From Sphagnum compactum (Eukaryota > Bryophyta > Sphagnopsida > Sphagnales), in contig OZ234496.1 of the NCBI GenBank assembly GCA_965153455.1, forward strand, positions 2,666,001 to 2,730,000: DNA of 64,000 nt, written 5' to 3'. Position numbers and translations under genes: made by a program. Below, in pieces: positions 47,199 to 60,086 of this stretch. Position 1 is the first letter of the stretch; the number at the start of each line of letters is the position of its first letter. The notes under the pieces are model-generated. The model saw only the letters and a program-made list of their open reading frames with translations. It made no database searches and was not told the origin of the DNA.

Positions 47199-50100
47199 CC
47201 AGAACTGTGGTGGGTTCCGATCACATGGCAACCAGTTCCTAGGTCATGCTGGATGGTACCCATGATGTTGGCTTGGTCTAATTGCTATCAGAGAAATGCA
47301 AGTGAGGAGTTTCTCCAGGACATCCCTTCTGTTGTAGATGGAGGGTGTTGAGGCAGGTGTCCATTAGTCATAAGGGTGAAAGATGTGAAGAGAAGCTTGC
47401 AAGTCAGCAGACCATGACCCCTGTAAAATATTTTCTTGCCCATGATAAAATTGGAACTGGCTGCTCTTGTGAACTGTGCAGAATGGGAGTCTTGTAGAAG
47501 AACGAGGTGTTGCCAAGTGGGTGGCAGGCATCTATCGGCCTCCAGTTATGCTCGAATGGAAACAGGTTTTGAGCCCAAGAAACCTGACCCCTGGATCAAA
47601 GCTTCCTCTTGATCCTCATTGATTACTCATTAGGTTCCACATTTGCACCACTGGCTAAAATGGCTAGAGCTTCCAGCCAATCTGATGATCTCCTTCCATA
47701 AAGCAATGGACAGTTAGAGGAGAATATGTCAAAGTCTTCCATCAATGTATCAGGTATATGAATAACATTTGAACATGATTTCAATTGTGAACTCAAAGTC
47801 ATAAGTAACAACCCATAAAACCCATATGGGAGATCCTAAGTTGGATATCAGTAAATAAGTTGTGTACATTAGCAAAACCTCCAACCACCTCATGTAACAC
47901 CCCCCCCCCTCTCTTTTCTCTTCTTTTTATACGTGCTTATTTTAGGGCTTGCTGCAACTTTAATGAGTGTGCTAGCCAACATATCTCTTCTTGTCAAAGT
48001 TGGAAGAAGTGAAGTCTTGTGCGGAGTGAATTCCTTGATTGAAGGATGGCAATTGGAAACCAGTCTAGCTTGAAGTTGGAAACTCATGATTGTTGCAAGT
48101 CGTGTTATGTATGAGAGCAGTGCCTTCCCTACATAGCAACCGAAGGTGAGGCCTTAGAGGTGCAATTTAGGGCACCCTCCACATACACCAAAAAAATCTA
48201 CCAGTTCTTTATGTGGAGTAGAAGCCAATAATTTAAACTTTAGATTTTCTCCTGCAATAACAAAACTATGGTCAAGTTTTTTTAAAGAATCACCTTTGAT
48301 TTGATAGAAGAAAAAATCAATCCATCAAATGAGAAGTTGCTTCTTTTAGGTGTCCTATCAGACTGGAAGACCATGAAAACAAAAAGACAAAAAAAAAACT
48401 CTCGCTCTCTCTCTCTCTCTCTCTCATGCACAGGGTGTGTTCGAATACGAAAGCAAAAAAACCCTTTGAGTGCTTTACTTGTTATAAATGCATTTGTGCA
48501 ACCTTGAAATTCTTGAAATTCAAGTCCCCTGGAAGTCAAATGGTGGAGATATGGTTGGTGTGGTGCTGAAAAGAGTCAAGTTAGAGTCTATCTATCACAG
48601 TTAGCTGCAGCATTTGGTGTTGTTATGAATGAACTTGAGGTGACTTCATCTTCAAATGTGTGAAATTCTGAATATAGAGAAGAAAAACACAAATATCAAC
48701 TCGATGAAAACTCTGAAATATTCTGAATATAAGGAAAACAAAAACACGAGCATAAAGAAGTATCAACTACATAGATGATAGTTTAGAACTCATGAACATT
48801 TGAGCTTTTATTTATTTGGAGATAGAAGCTTGGAGAGATCACTTGATTGCACAGATCATCTGGGAGCTTGAGGGATGATGACTATGAGGAGACAGGATTT
48901 TTAGAGAGCACTTGGGGTGAAATGCTAAACTCACAAGTGCCCATGCTTGGATCTTGAGAGACCATAAAAAACCTTTGGCAAAGTTTTGATTCCTCCGCCA
49001 CACAAAAGTTCTTCCCCTTGCATTACTTCATACCAACACTTCCACCTTTAGCCAAAGCCATCACGGTCACACTTATGATTTCAATTAGAACCCTCGTGCA
49101 TTGTACAAACCTAAATATGAAGCATGGCACACTTGCACACTTCTGCAAAGTCTTGATGAAGTTTTTGATGGGGTTGTGAGCATTTTTACTATGTTGGCCG
49201 TGTTGGGGTGCACAAAAACTTGCCTTCAATCCCTAAATCCGAACAATGGCATCGGCATGCTATTTGCAACGATTGTTGAAAATGTTTTGAGAGCACTAAT
49301 GTCTTACTAGGCTAATTTAGAGGCACAACTTGGCCTCATTACCAAGCTTGTGTGGCAAAACCAACCCTAATGGACACATTCTCTAATTTAATACACTCAA
49401 ATGTTTGAAATTGTCAAATTATGACACGATTTTGAGAATCTCGCTACTTCTCAAACACATTGGGTTGTGTGTTTTTGAAGCTCTCTCTCTTTCTCTTGAA
49501 CTTCACACCATTGAATTGGCTCCTTGGTTGATGATACTTCGAGGCCCACATAGAGTGGTCCACTTTTTTCAAATGGGCAAACATTTGTGTAAGGCATTTT
49601 GAGAAATTTCAAAGTGTATATAAAGGGCACATTATAGCCATGAAGATCCCTCCTAGAAAAGGGGGAAAATACTATACCTACTCTTCAAGAGTTGGAGGGA
49701 TCTTACACCTAGATGTAAACATAACAATCCTTCCTAATCTTGAGTAGGTGTAAGAGCCCTCTCCTTCCTATGCGTCACGATCTATGTATGTTTAGCTTCA
49801 CAATCATCTTCGCCTTATGCTTCAGAATGAGCAAAAGCCCACAAGTGGCTGATATTCAAAGCTAGACCAAACTATCACCTCATTTTAAGAACCCTTATTT
49901 TGGCTTTTACCCACCCTAGGGCTTTACCCTAAGCAACACACACACCTTAGTATCACCATACTTGCAAACTTATAGACCTAGTAACAACTAATGATAGTTA
50001 TTGGGAATAATTGAGGCATAATACATATGTCGAAAGTATTTCTAATAACCCATCCCTTGCAAGGACAATCAAAAGACGCCTTCTTTTCATCCATGCAGAT

Positions 50101-50500
50101 AGAGTGATCATGATGTTTTCATCCATGCATGTAGAGTGATCATGATGTTTTCATCCATACATACATAGAGTCATTTCAAATTCATTGGGTGAATGAGAGT
50201 TGACAACAATACCTTGTGATAACTAAAAGGTGGCTAATGAAATAGAAGTTGGAGGGTTATGGCTTTGTAGTTGGTGACTTGTGAGTTCCAATTGGAGCCT
50301 CAAAATTCTTCCTTCCTTAAAGGTGATTATGAATTTCATGTGGATTAAATTTTTTATCTAATCAATTCTGTTGTGGGTTCCAACAAAACAAAAAAAAAAC
50401 AAAAGAATTACAAATTTCCAAATAATGTTGTTGAAGAATTTTGAATTTTGAAGAATAAAAAAATCCACGTATTCCTCAGAAATTACGGTTCGACTGGCGG
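47199..50500. other. Gene-free interval between the composite locus and UEV1
   Basis: 47199 to about 47900 is likely the 3' flank of the 299-codon gene. No other gene seen. It contains a (CT)n run at about 48405-48425 and a 32-bp tandem repeat at 50084-50170. The stretch at 48950-49950 includes a TATATAAAGGGC motif (about 49617) that might be a promoter of an old retroelement LTR, but I could not define ends. Confidence 0.4.
50084..50170. repeat. 32-bp tandem repeat, about 2.7 copies
   Basis: TTTTCATCCATGCA recurs at 50084, 50116 and 50148 (third copy TTTTCATCCATACA), each followed by a TAGAGTGATCATGATG-like phrase. Exact 32-bp spacing twice. Confidence 0.85.
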
Positions 50501-51108
50501 CGCTTGTGTCAGATGTCACCCCTTAGGTTGGCGGGTCATCGGTGGAGGCAACGCTGGATTGGCCCGTCAGAACCGTGGGCTATGCCACAGGCCTTTTGGC
50601 GGGTCCTTCGCGGTTGACCCGATTGAACAAGGGGTGTCCTCTCTCTCTCTCTCTCTCTCTCTCTCGCTCGGGGGGGAGGGGGGCTCCACTCCACCAGCAA
50701 GGCAAGATGCTTCCGTCGTTCGAGGATTTTGGGAATGCGGCAACATTTTGCATCTACTCTCGCATTCTCCTCTCTCTCTCTCTCTCCTTCCCTTGTTTTC
50801 TTCTTCTTGGCCACTTTACCATCGTGTCTAATATTCTTTCTTGTTTCTAATTTGCGTTTCCCATCTGCGTCGTCTGAAACTCCATTCGTGTCCGTCTGTA
50901 GTCAGTAGACTAGTGCATCTTTGGTCTTCTTCCAGTTGTTTTTTTTTTTCTTCTTCTTCTTCTTCTTCTTCTTCTTCTTCTTTCGGCTGTTGCAGGTTGT
51001 CGTGGTCTTTGTATCTTGGAGCTTTTGACACTTCTCTTTGCAATTCTGGAAGCTTGTTACTTTGACCTACGAAGTTCAACCAAACCCTCTGCAGGAGGAA
51101 CGGAGATC
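50501..51108 (+). promoter_or_regulatory. Promoter and leader region of UEV1, pyrimidine microsatellites
   Basis: CpG-richer than the flanks. It holds a (CT)n run at about 50638-50665, a second CT run at about 50770-50787 and a (TTC)n run at about 50949-50982, all pyrimidine-rich on the coding strand as is common in plant leaders. Transcription start not determinable. Confidence 0.5.
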
Positions 51109-52964
51109 ATGAATACCGGCAGCTCTGTAGTTGGTAAGCTCACTTTGCTTTTAGTTCACGGTGACACTCTATAAGTATTTTCGCATGCTGTTTTCTTTCT
51201 CTCTACCTGCCTTGTTTTCCATGCGAATATCTTCAGTTGATTCCAAAGGGTTGAGAGGACATTACAGAAGAAACTAGAGACCTCGACTAATCTGATCAGA
51301 TTCCGTAGCTCATTCAAGGTCTGAGGAGGAGCTGCGGGGCATCTCTAAGAATAATATCGCAGATTCCCACTGCTGCTCCCTAGCTCGTGAGCTTAAACTG
51401 AAGGTCTGATGAAGAATTACAATTTGTGTTTTGGTGCTCCCGGCTGCCTCTCTCTCTCTACTAGTTCCAAGAAGCTTTCGGTTACTTGAAGAGCTAGAGA
51501 GAGGAGAGAAGGGAATTGGAGATGGGTCCGTGAGCTATGGTATGGATGATGGGGACGATGTGTTCATGCGTTCTTGGACTGGCACAATCATCGGACCCAA
51601 TCACGTAAGCATATGTCCAATTCTCTGTTTCTTCCTTCTGCAGATTACAAGACTGCATTTCTCTTGGAATATTCACTGTGTGTGGGGGCAGCAGGAGGTG
51701 GTGGTAGTGGTTTCAAGGGTTTTAAGGGTTTCAAGCCTTCTTGGAGGTGTTCTGAAACCTGACTGTAATGTATTTGCAGGTTGAGATTCATTGGTTTAAG
51801 GAAATTCTTTTAGTATAGAAGCTGCACACATCACGGTTTTCTTGAAATGAGTTTGTTGAATTTTTTTTCTCGGGTTTCAAGACACTGGGACTTCCTTGAA
51901 GAAGGATGTATTTGTGTGCAAAGTCTCCATTGCTCTTCGAACTATATTGGAATCTTCATGTGCCTTTGATGGCATATTTTGGGCTGGGAACTTTTTTTTG
52001 CCCAATTCTGGATGTTAGATCCATCAACACTCTACTGTTATCCTGCATCTCATTCAATATTCAGTGCTAGATAACTCTCTTTTAGGGTGATTGTTTCTGA
52101 CTTTAGTTGGAGAGTTCCTTTGAGAAGCTGCCACATTGGTAGCATCATGCCAAAGTGTAAACTCTGTACCATACTGCAAAAGCAATTGTGATCCTATCAG
52201 GATGATGTTAGGTAGAGGTGGTCCTTCCTTCTGGAGGAGCTGCAGCTGCTGGAGAAACTGCTGAGACACCAATGTCGTAATTCTTTTCTTTGTTGAAACA
52301 GTCAGTTCATGAAGGGCGCATTTACACTGTCAAGCTCTTTTGTGACAAGGAATATCCTGATCGACCTCCCAGTGTCAGATTCCACTCTCGGATCAACATG
52401 AATTCTGTCAACCAGGAAACCGGAGTTGTAAGTAATCAGAACTTGATCTTGATTAATTATTTGTATGTGGCCTAGTCATCATGTGTGGCATCAAGGTTTC
52501 AGAGCCTGGTGCCAAGGATACTCAAATTTCTTTTTTCTTGTCATCTTAGGGCATCACGAAATTAATGTTTTCAGGTGCCTTTTACACCATTTTCTTGTTC
52601 GTAAGCTATTCAACTAGAGCGTGTTGTGTTCTACAACTATTTGCTGTCATCTTCAAATATCTGATGGATCCCTTCCTTTCTATGTAAACATTATTTATTT
52701 CCATTCATTCACCAAATGGCTGCACAAAACCTTTTGTAGAAACAGACCCAGATCTCACTAGAAATTGTTGTCTCCACTTTTCTTTCAATTCACGTCAAAC
52801 AAACTTCATGGTTCACTATGCAGGTTGATGCGAGGCATTTTGCTATGCTTGCGCAGTGGCGCCGGACTTATACCATGGAAAACATCCTGACAGCTCTCAA
52901 GAAGGATATGGCATCCCCTCCCAATCGGAAGCTTCATCAGCCACCTGAAGGAAGCACCTTCTGA
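51109..52964 (+). CDS. UEV1: Ubiquitin-conjugating enzyme E2 variant 1 (UEV1/MMS2-like)
   Basis: Non-catalytic E2 variant that pairs with UBC13 to build lysine-63-linked ubiquitin chains for DNA-damage tolerance and signalling; cytosol and nucleus. Four coding exons give 143 aa: 51109-51133, 51465-51604, 52302-52427 and 52824-52964. All introns are GT..AG and the phases match. Family landmarks: [20 protein letters not shown] near the N-terminus, then [64 protein letters not shown] and the C-terminal [11 protein letters not shown]. The catalytic cysteine of true E2s is absent, as expected. Some positions usually fixed in plant UEV1 differ ([22 protein letters not shown]). A decayed copy of its first two exons lies 6 kb upstream. 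Confidence 0.95.
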
Positions 52965-55900
52965 ACTCTCTTCCATGTGTTGTTGTAGAACCCAGTCACA
53001 GGTTCAATTTCTAAAGAAGTGAAAAATCTAGGCCTGGTAGTCTTCTAATATGTCTGATATTTCTTGGCACTCTCAAAGTTTCACTGAAATCAGGACTTTT
53101 CTGAAACTTGGTTCTGCAAACCAAAACAATGAAAGTAGTTGTAGGCCAAATTGTCAGGGTCTTCATATAGGCCAAATTGTTGGGGTCTACTTTTGTACCC
53201 TATTATGTGTCAGCTGATTTGAATGTCACATTTGTTTCTTAGAATTATGCTATGTTCATCATTGGTGAATTTGATTGGTATGTGAACATGCATGCTTTTT
53301 CATTGGTCACTCACATCATTGTTACATGGTCAGTTGATTGATAGCACGTTTGTCGTACATGATCTACTTTTGTCTGTTGACTGATTCAAAAGGTTCCCAA
53401 GGTCTAAGCTAGAAGGAACCAAGAGGTTTAACCTAAACTTGAATTACATCAATAGTGAGGATATGCTAACTTGGTCACAGTTCGAGTTTGACAGTTCTTT
53501 AGATGAGGCACATTGCTTGCACACAACCATTTACTTGACACATACTGTTTCAAAGGCACATGAAGGCAGACAGGACAGTTGACCCAATTGGAGTTGTAAA
53601 CTGATATAGTTGAGTTATGGTGACCTTAAAGAAACTGGTAGAATTATTTTAGTGTATGTGGAGGGCACCAGGCCTTACCCTTGTTAATATGTCTGCTATG
53701 ACAGAGGACACACCTTATGCATAAGGTTCTCTCAATATTTGAGGAACCATGTGCAGAATTGATATTGTGGGAAGATTCGGCTGTAACGAAAATAGGGGCA
53801 CAGGAATGTTCCCCTCACATCAATAAATTCGTGGTCATGAACAGGACTCAGGCAGCTTGGATAATCAGCAAAATTCTTCAATTTGATGACTAGAACAATT
53901 ACACAAGTCCAACCTCAAACTATTCTGATCTAAACAGAAAAGACTAAATCTATGAGCCTATGGGGTCACATTGCTCCGATCTTACTCTCATGAGCTTCCA
54001 CTGACAGTGTTTGGCAAAACAGAGCACCCCTCCTCACAGACTTGAACATCCCAATAGAACACAAAAACCCTGAAACAACCAGTAGCCAGAAAGACCTAGA
54101 GAATTGAGGCAAACGTTGGAAGTGAAGATCTGACAGTAATTTATACTGAAGACATGCTTTCCTCCAGAGATTCATCATGTGCAACCCATCAGCCCCTACT
54201 GGAGTCCCAGATGAAACACCACCAAAAACAGATACACAATGTGCATCCGGAGGTCCTGAACCAATCTAGCATTCTCTTCCCTCATACCCACATAATACCC
54301 CAGACCTCTGTTTGCCAAACTTTGTCACTCTCAAGATCCCTAGTATCTTCATCATCCCCCCCAATCACACGCTCCTACTCCTATTGTGAGACTGCAGCTG
54401 TCTAAAGGATGCATGGCGTAGTAGAAGCAATTTTTCCTTTAGAACCGACACAGCCTCCACCTTCAAGCATTCTTCCTTCCAGTGTTCACAAGAGCATTTT
54501 TCAAAAAAACAAAATTAAAACCAGAATGCCAAAGCCAAAACCAAAACAAAAGACCATTGAAAACTTAGCAGCTCGTAGCAAAAACTCTACGGCCTTTTTA
54601 GCTCCCACCACCATCCGAACTTGATTGATGTCCAACAAGGAAGATCCGCCCAGCAGTGGCACACCACACAGAGCTCACCCATAAGGAGAGCCATACACAG
54701 ATTAAACATCACCGCTCATAAAGACTTCAGCAAGCTCATAACCTGCAAAAGAACAAGACACTACAAAAACAAAAAACTCACAAGATTCAACATCAGTCAC
54801 CATCAGGTCCTGCGCTTGGCTCTCAATCTTCTGCCAGGCCCTCCTCATTCCCAGTCCTTACCATACACACCAAAATGTTAAGAGTTCAAATTAGGGGACT
54901 TTTCAAGGATTTACACCACTCAGCTTTTCTCTGCAGGGAATTTTGAAGTTCAGCCTTAGTGTAGTACTTTGCAGAAGCAATTGCACTTGCATCTAATCAT
55001 AACCATGTGCTGCACTCTATTGGCTTTGCTGTTTATGCATTCCCTCCACAAGTGGGTATCAGGATGCCAGCCTCAAAGATGCTCAATACAAAAACTGTGG
55101 AGCTCAAGAGTGATCAATTGGGATAAAGGTTACAGGCTCTAGGCCAGCTTGATTGATGAAGCCATTCATTACTACAAGCAAAGGCTTGAAGAATGAGCCT
55201 GCAAATGAAGCTCTTAACTCCGGTTTGACCAATGTGCCACAATCTTCATTGCCTCATTGCCACCCCCATCCTCCTTCTGGTGCTTCTCCATTTGGTGACA
55301 TATTTGGGAATCTTCATGCGGGGGCCAAAATTCAAGCAGACCCATGAACACAACCACTGTCTCTAGCAGCGTGATTTTGTGGCCAAGCTATGGGGAGCAC
55401 AATGGGAGACCCAATAATGTTGGACCCGAGGAAGTTGCTTCCATTTTTTTCGTCCAAATGATGTAGAAAATAATATAAGGTATAAAATTTTAAATATATT
55501 TTATGATTTATTTAAATGAAATAGGGTGTTTAGAATTAGATTATGAGAGTATACATAAAATGTTTTTTTGGATTTTTTTAATTTAATAAAATATTCTTTT
55601 AATATTTTATTAATTCATAACATACCCAAAAAATACCCCTTTATTTCACATGATCCATAAAATATATAGAAAATACCTTCCTTTAGTGTTTGACACCATA
55701 TCCATGGCCTTAGTTGTATGATGCAAGCGATTGATCATGAACCACCTAGGGGGATATTCACATATATAAGGTGCAATGCGAAATACACTAGGAAATCTCT
55801 ACAAGAGCTTTTATGTGCTTTCATCATATAATGGGCACAAGGATAATAATGTTGCTTTGATTTTCACAGGCCTACTGGAAGTCACAACATTAGGAACTCT

Positions 55901-56757
55901 TCTACCTTGCTTGCTTCAGAGCACTGCCTTCTTTAACAAAGCAAATAGAACATGGAAGGACAAAAAACTATTCATCGGGTGTTTCACCATGGTAGTAGAT
56001 GCAAAGCACCCAAAGATGATTTAGGCCATCAGGATATCATCTTTGTATATACATTACCAGTTCTGCACGGTCTACAATTTAGAAATGGGGTGCGACCCTG
56101 AAAACACTTCTTGTCCTACCTCACTCCTTTCTTAACACCTTCAAAGAGGTTTGAGAAATGGCATTCTTTGTTATGAGTGTAAACCTATATGTGCACGAAA
56201 TCTCAATCTCTCAAAATGCTCTACAATCTTCTTCAACTGGGGTCAAACCCATTCTAATACGCACTCAGTATCTGTATAAGAAGTATTGTACATTACTGAC
56301 TAGAACCCCAATCTAAACAGCAAAACAGGTACTGTTGTACTAACAAGTTGCATCTCAAAACTGCCACCCTGATCTTGAGAGCAATATGAGCTGATGTTCC
56401 TCATCCAAGCCTCTCATGAAAGGGCTCCTTTTAACAAGGGAAGCCAAATAGCAGAGAAAATGAGGTAGGCAAAGGAAGAAACCAAAAAGCTGATCATGGG
56501 AGAAGACAAAACTGAGCTCAATTTTGAAAACTGGGAGGATCAAGTTGAAAGAGAAAACTGGAATGGTGAAGTGGAAAAGCTTGTTATGTACACAAGAAGG
56601 CTTGTCCAAAATGGTTCAAATATCTATCACAGAACAAGAAAGGCTGGAATTGCAAAAAGAGGCCATCTACTTAAAATGGAGAAAGTGCTAGAGAACCTTG
56701 GTTGACAAGAGAGCTAACCAGACCAGTAGTCATGAAAAGAGAAGATAGAGAGTGTAA
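52965..56757. other. 3' flank of UEV1 and gene-free interval
   Basis: Two copies of TAGGCCAAATTGT followed by a GGGTCT phrase lie about 28 bp apart at 53140-53190, in the likely UEV1 3' UTR. GTGTATGTGGAGGGCACC at 53653 is the inverse of GGTGTATGTGGAGGG-type sequence at about 48170, a possible short dispersed repeat. The frames at 54154-54881 and 55776-56024 show no recognisable family. The stretch 55440-55700 is AT-rich. The part next to 56757 is the likely 3' UTR of the minus-strand LRR gene. Confidence 0.4.
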
Positions 56758-58458
56758 TCACATGGGGATATTGCGGGCTTGACATTCTGTTGCTGATCGT
56801 TGAGCCTCTCCTTGACAGAAGAAGAAAGAGGTTGGACAACTCCATAAGCAATTCATCCCCAAATGAGCACTATTAGTGTCAGTAGATAGGTGGAAGAATG
56901 GCAAAGGAATGTCCCCAGTCAAATAATTATCCTCTAGGTGCAGATGCCTCAGCTGTTCTGTTCCGGGTAGCAAATTTCCCACTTTCAGTGCAAGATTATG
57001 TGGAATTGGCCCACTAAACAAATTTGACTGAAGTGACAGGACATTGAGTTTCCTAAACCCTGCAATTGACTCTGGGAGGGAACCTTGCAAGATATTAAAG
57101 CTCAAATCAAGCGTCAAAAGATTGCTTCTTATACTGGAGGCATTTGTTGTGCCAAGAGAAGTGAACTGGTTATCTGCTAGATTGAGCTGCTGTAAACTTG
57201 GCAGTTCAAAAATGAATGACTCCAGGACGCCAGTCAGTAAGTTGCTCCTGAGATCAAGAACATGCAAAAACCTTAAACTCTTCAGACTTAGAGGCAGATC
57301 TCCAGTCAGGTGGTTTTTCCCCAAAGATAACAACCTAAGCATGGGTGGCAGTTGAGCAGGTAAGGGCCCACTCAGTCTGTTGTCACTTGCATCCAAGTAC
57401 TTCAATTGCTTTAGTTCAAGAAACTCTGGCATGTTGCCACTCAGCTGATTATTGTTGAGGTACATACAAATGATGCTTGTCAGGTTGCTGAACGATTTTG
57501 GGATTTGGCCATCAAGCAAATTATATGCAACAGAGAAAAATTCTATATTTTGAAGAAGGCCAAGAGACTCTGGAATGGACCCTGAGAAGGAATTGACAGA
57601 AAGATCAAGCTGGACCAGCTCCTTCAAGTTTGCAAGGCTTGCAGGAATGTGCCCGTGAAATGAATTCCCTGAGAGAATCAACCTCTGAAGAGCAGCAAGG
57701 CGCCCAATGTGAGGTGATAATATACCTTGATAGCCAGCCCCTCTTTCCAGTTGTAATCCTGTAATATATCTCTCTCCATTGATTGTTGCAGGGCTGCAGT
57801 CAATGCCACAAGTGAAGTGTGCCGAAGAGCGAGCATCACATGGATCCATTGAGAAATTCCAGGAGCCCAGGCATGATGATGGCTTGATGGATGCTGCATT
57901 CACTGCCATTAACACCTGCCAATCCAATGGAAAGTTCAGTACTGTGGACAGCAGTATCTGGTATTCCTTCAACTCTAACCATCTGACAATTGCCTAGTTA
58001 CTATTTTCTGCTGGGATCTTTCAAACTTGGGTATCCATCATTGGTTCCAAATTCCAGAGCTACATGTTTTTCTATCAGCTGCCAAATCCAAGGGAAGAAG
58101 AAGGGGGGGGAGGGGAAACACACACACACAAGAAGAAAATATCTCATAACGATGACCTTGTGTTGCACCTTACAAATCAATCAATCAGATTTGTGTGTCC
58201 TGCAGTATCATTCAGGGAGGTAAGAGGAGGAGGGCTGGTTTCTGCAGACAATTCAGAGGGTGCTTTAATGAAACAGATAAATTTATTACTGACCTGTTTC
58301 AAGGCCTGGATGTCTCCAGCATGTGTGATTGCTTCCACCATGTCCACCAGCCCATCGCTGAGTAGGAGAAAAGCTACCAAAATCACAGCGACAAAGCATC
58401 CCAAATTCTGGATCCTAGTAGAAACCCTAAATTTGCTCCAACAGGCGGCCATTTGCAT
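56758..58458 (-). CDS. Secreted leucine-rich-repeat protein (LRRNT_2 type)
   Basis: Two coding exons, 58458-58294 and 57915-56758, join in phase (CAG|GTCAGT donor, GGCAG|GTG acceptor) to 440 aa. The N-terminus starts MQMAACW, has a hydrophobic core FVAVILVAFLLLSDG (signal peptide) and then DIQALKQ. The N-terminal LRR cap carries SSCLGSWNFSMDPCDA and HFTCGIDC. About ten plant-type repeats follow (LQRLILSGNSFHGHIP, LVQLDLSVNSFSGSIP, LKYLDASDNRLSGPLP, LLTLDLSFNILQGSLP). The end (NYLTGDIP, NCLWSCP, FFFCQGEAQRSATEC) matches a plant family of extracellular LRR proteins that have no kinase domain; a role in wall or receptor interaction is inferred only. No transmembrane segment follows the repeats. 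A 5-codon upstream frame with a strong start context (GCCATGGCT, 58534) precedes the chosen ATG. Confidence 0.88.
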
Positions 58459-58516
58459 TTGCAGCGATGATGATGAAGAAGATGATGATGACGATTGATG
58501 CTTCTTCGTTTTGCCT

Positions 58517-58534
58517 CTATACCACAAAAGCCAT
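58517..58534 (-). promoter_or_regulatory. Five-codon upstream ORF of the LRR gene
   Basis: The ATG at 58534 in the context GCCATGGCT is followed by four codons and TAG, and lies out of phase with the LRR protein. If transcribed, it is a better start than the main ATG and would require reinitiation. Confidence 0.45.
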
Positions 58535-59533
58535 GGCAGCCAGAGTTTTACCCAACCTTGAAAAACCTCGCACTTAAAAACCCAATACCAAAGGTACCAG
58601 CGAGTCTAGCATCAGGCAGACACAAATCTCTTTCTCTTTATTCATAGCTCAATTCCTACGTCCCTCCAAAGCTCCCTCTCTCCCCTCCCTTCTCGGCTGC
58701 AACTAACAAACCAGGTATCCCAATTCTCTCAAAATCCACTGCAATTGCAACAAACTCTCCAAAAAACAAACAAAAAAACAAAAACAAAACACAACAAAAC
58801 AAAACCACGAAGAAATATAAATTATTAAAATCAACTAAAATAAAATTGTAGCTCGACGATCAACAGAAAAATATTTATTTAATTAATTATAAATAAATAA
58901 ATAAAAGTAAAATGAGATGGAACAACAACAGACGGTAGGTAATCTGCAGAAGGAATTTCTTTTTCCAAATTTTTTAATTAAAAAAAAAATCCCGTGGTTT
59001 TGTTCAACCGGCTTTTGTTGATTTTTCTTTTTTTTGGTTTTTCTTAATAGAAAAGTTTTGCCAATCCACTTGGATTTTATTTATTTATTTATTTATTGGG
59101 GGCAATAACAGGGTCATAGACACTGATTTGTTTTTTTAATTTTTAATTAAAAAAAACTTCCCTCTAATTTTCTCATGTTGCATCAATGGCTTGCATCTTA
59201 AGTAGGATTTAGTATTAAATGGCAATAGGATAAAAATAAATAAAAATTGTAATCCCTGCTTTTTTGGCGATTCTTTTCAAAAACAATTCAAATTTTGTTT
59301 TAATAGGGGTTGTAGCCCAAAACAAAATATATAAAATCACATTTTGACAAAATTTTGCTCCCAAAAATAAAATAAAAATGATGGTTGTGGCAGCCACCAA
59401 ATTTCAGCATTTAAAACAAAAATCTGCAGAATTTTTTTAAAAAAAGAATTGTTTCTCAGATTTTCTTGTCTCCAAATTTTGAGATTTTTTTTTTTTTTTT
59501 CCATTTATAAAATCCTCAGATTCTGCATTAAGT
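58535..59533. other. 5' flank of the LRR gene, then AT-rich DNA
   Basis: 58535 to about 58800 is the likely leader and promoter of the LRR gene. The rest is AT-rich, with ATTTATTTATTTATTT at about 59080 and a T-run at about 59485. No gene. Confidence 0.45.
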
Positions 59534-59640
59534 TGTAGGAGGTAGCCAAAACTATAGAAGGATGATTACATTTTTTTGGCTTTCATATTCTGTTTATAGC
59601 CAGATTTGGCTAAATCATCTTATGGACAACAAATTTGGCG
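59534..59640 (+). repeat. Short dispersed repeat family D, copy 4
   Basis: GTAGGAGGTAGCCAAAACTA start, ATAGAAGGAT and TTTGGCTAAATCAT inside, as in the copies at 8942 and 11202. The right end (CAAATTTGGCG) is less conserved. Confidence 0.6.
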
Positions 59641-59740
59641 AAAAAAATGGAAAAAGAAAAAAAAAAAAACTGGTGTTTGTTTTCAATTGTGTGAGGTAGG
59701 TGAACAGGCTATCCTCCACAAGAGGACTTAAGATTTACCC

Positions 59741-60086
59741 ACTTTAGACGAGGGTCCAGGGTCCAATAATTTCCTAGGAACCAATTTGGATTGATTTGAA
59801 GCAAATTGAATTCTTCAGTTGGACTGTACCTTGGTCCCTAGCCTGATTCTTGGTTCTCCAAATCAGGAGCTCTCCTTTTAGCACTCTTTTTTTTGGGTCC
59901 CAACCAATTGATTTTCCCTCCAAAATAGGTGCCATGCAGGTTTAGCCTCAATTTGCCACTTTTTGGTCTTCAACCCTTTGTCTAAAGGCCTTGGGACCAA
60001 TTATTTTAAAGCTTTCGACCAATTTAAAGCTTTTGATTGCTTGAATTCATTGGTCCCTGGACGTTGAACCCACCCTCGTCTAAAGT
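59741..60086 (+). mobile_element. MITE family A, copy 2 (346 bp)
   Basis: ACTTTAGACGAGGGT at the left end and ACCCTCGTCTAAAGT at the right end are exact 15-bp inverted terminal repeats. A further GTCCAGGG inside the left end pairs with CCCTGGAC inside the right. No coding frame. It is related to 9956-10281 in the opposite orientation. Target duplication not evident. Confidence 0.85.

Noticed and set aside
48950-49950. Possible solo LTR with a TATATAAAGGGC promoter-like motif
   Set aside because: I could not find matching TG..CA ends or a target duplication, so the claim is unsupported.
50638-50982. CT and TTC runs as a coding serine/leucine repeat protein
   Set aside because: They are microsatellites in the UEV1 leader, and the frames through them have no coding support.
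54154-54881. Three consecutive plus-strand frames as a possible multi-exon gene
   Set aside because: No shared domain, no convincing splice phases, no recognised homologue on either strand.
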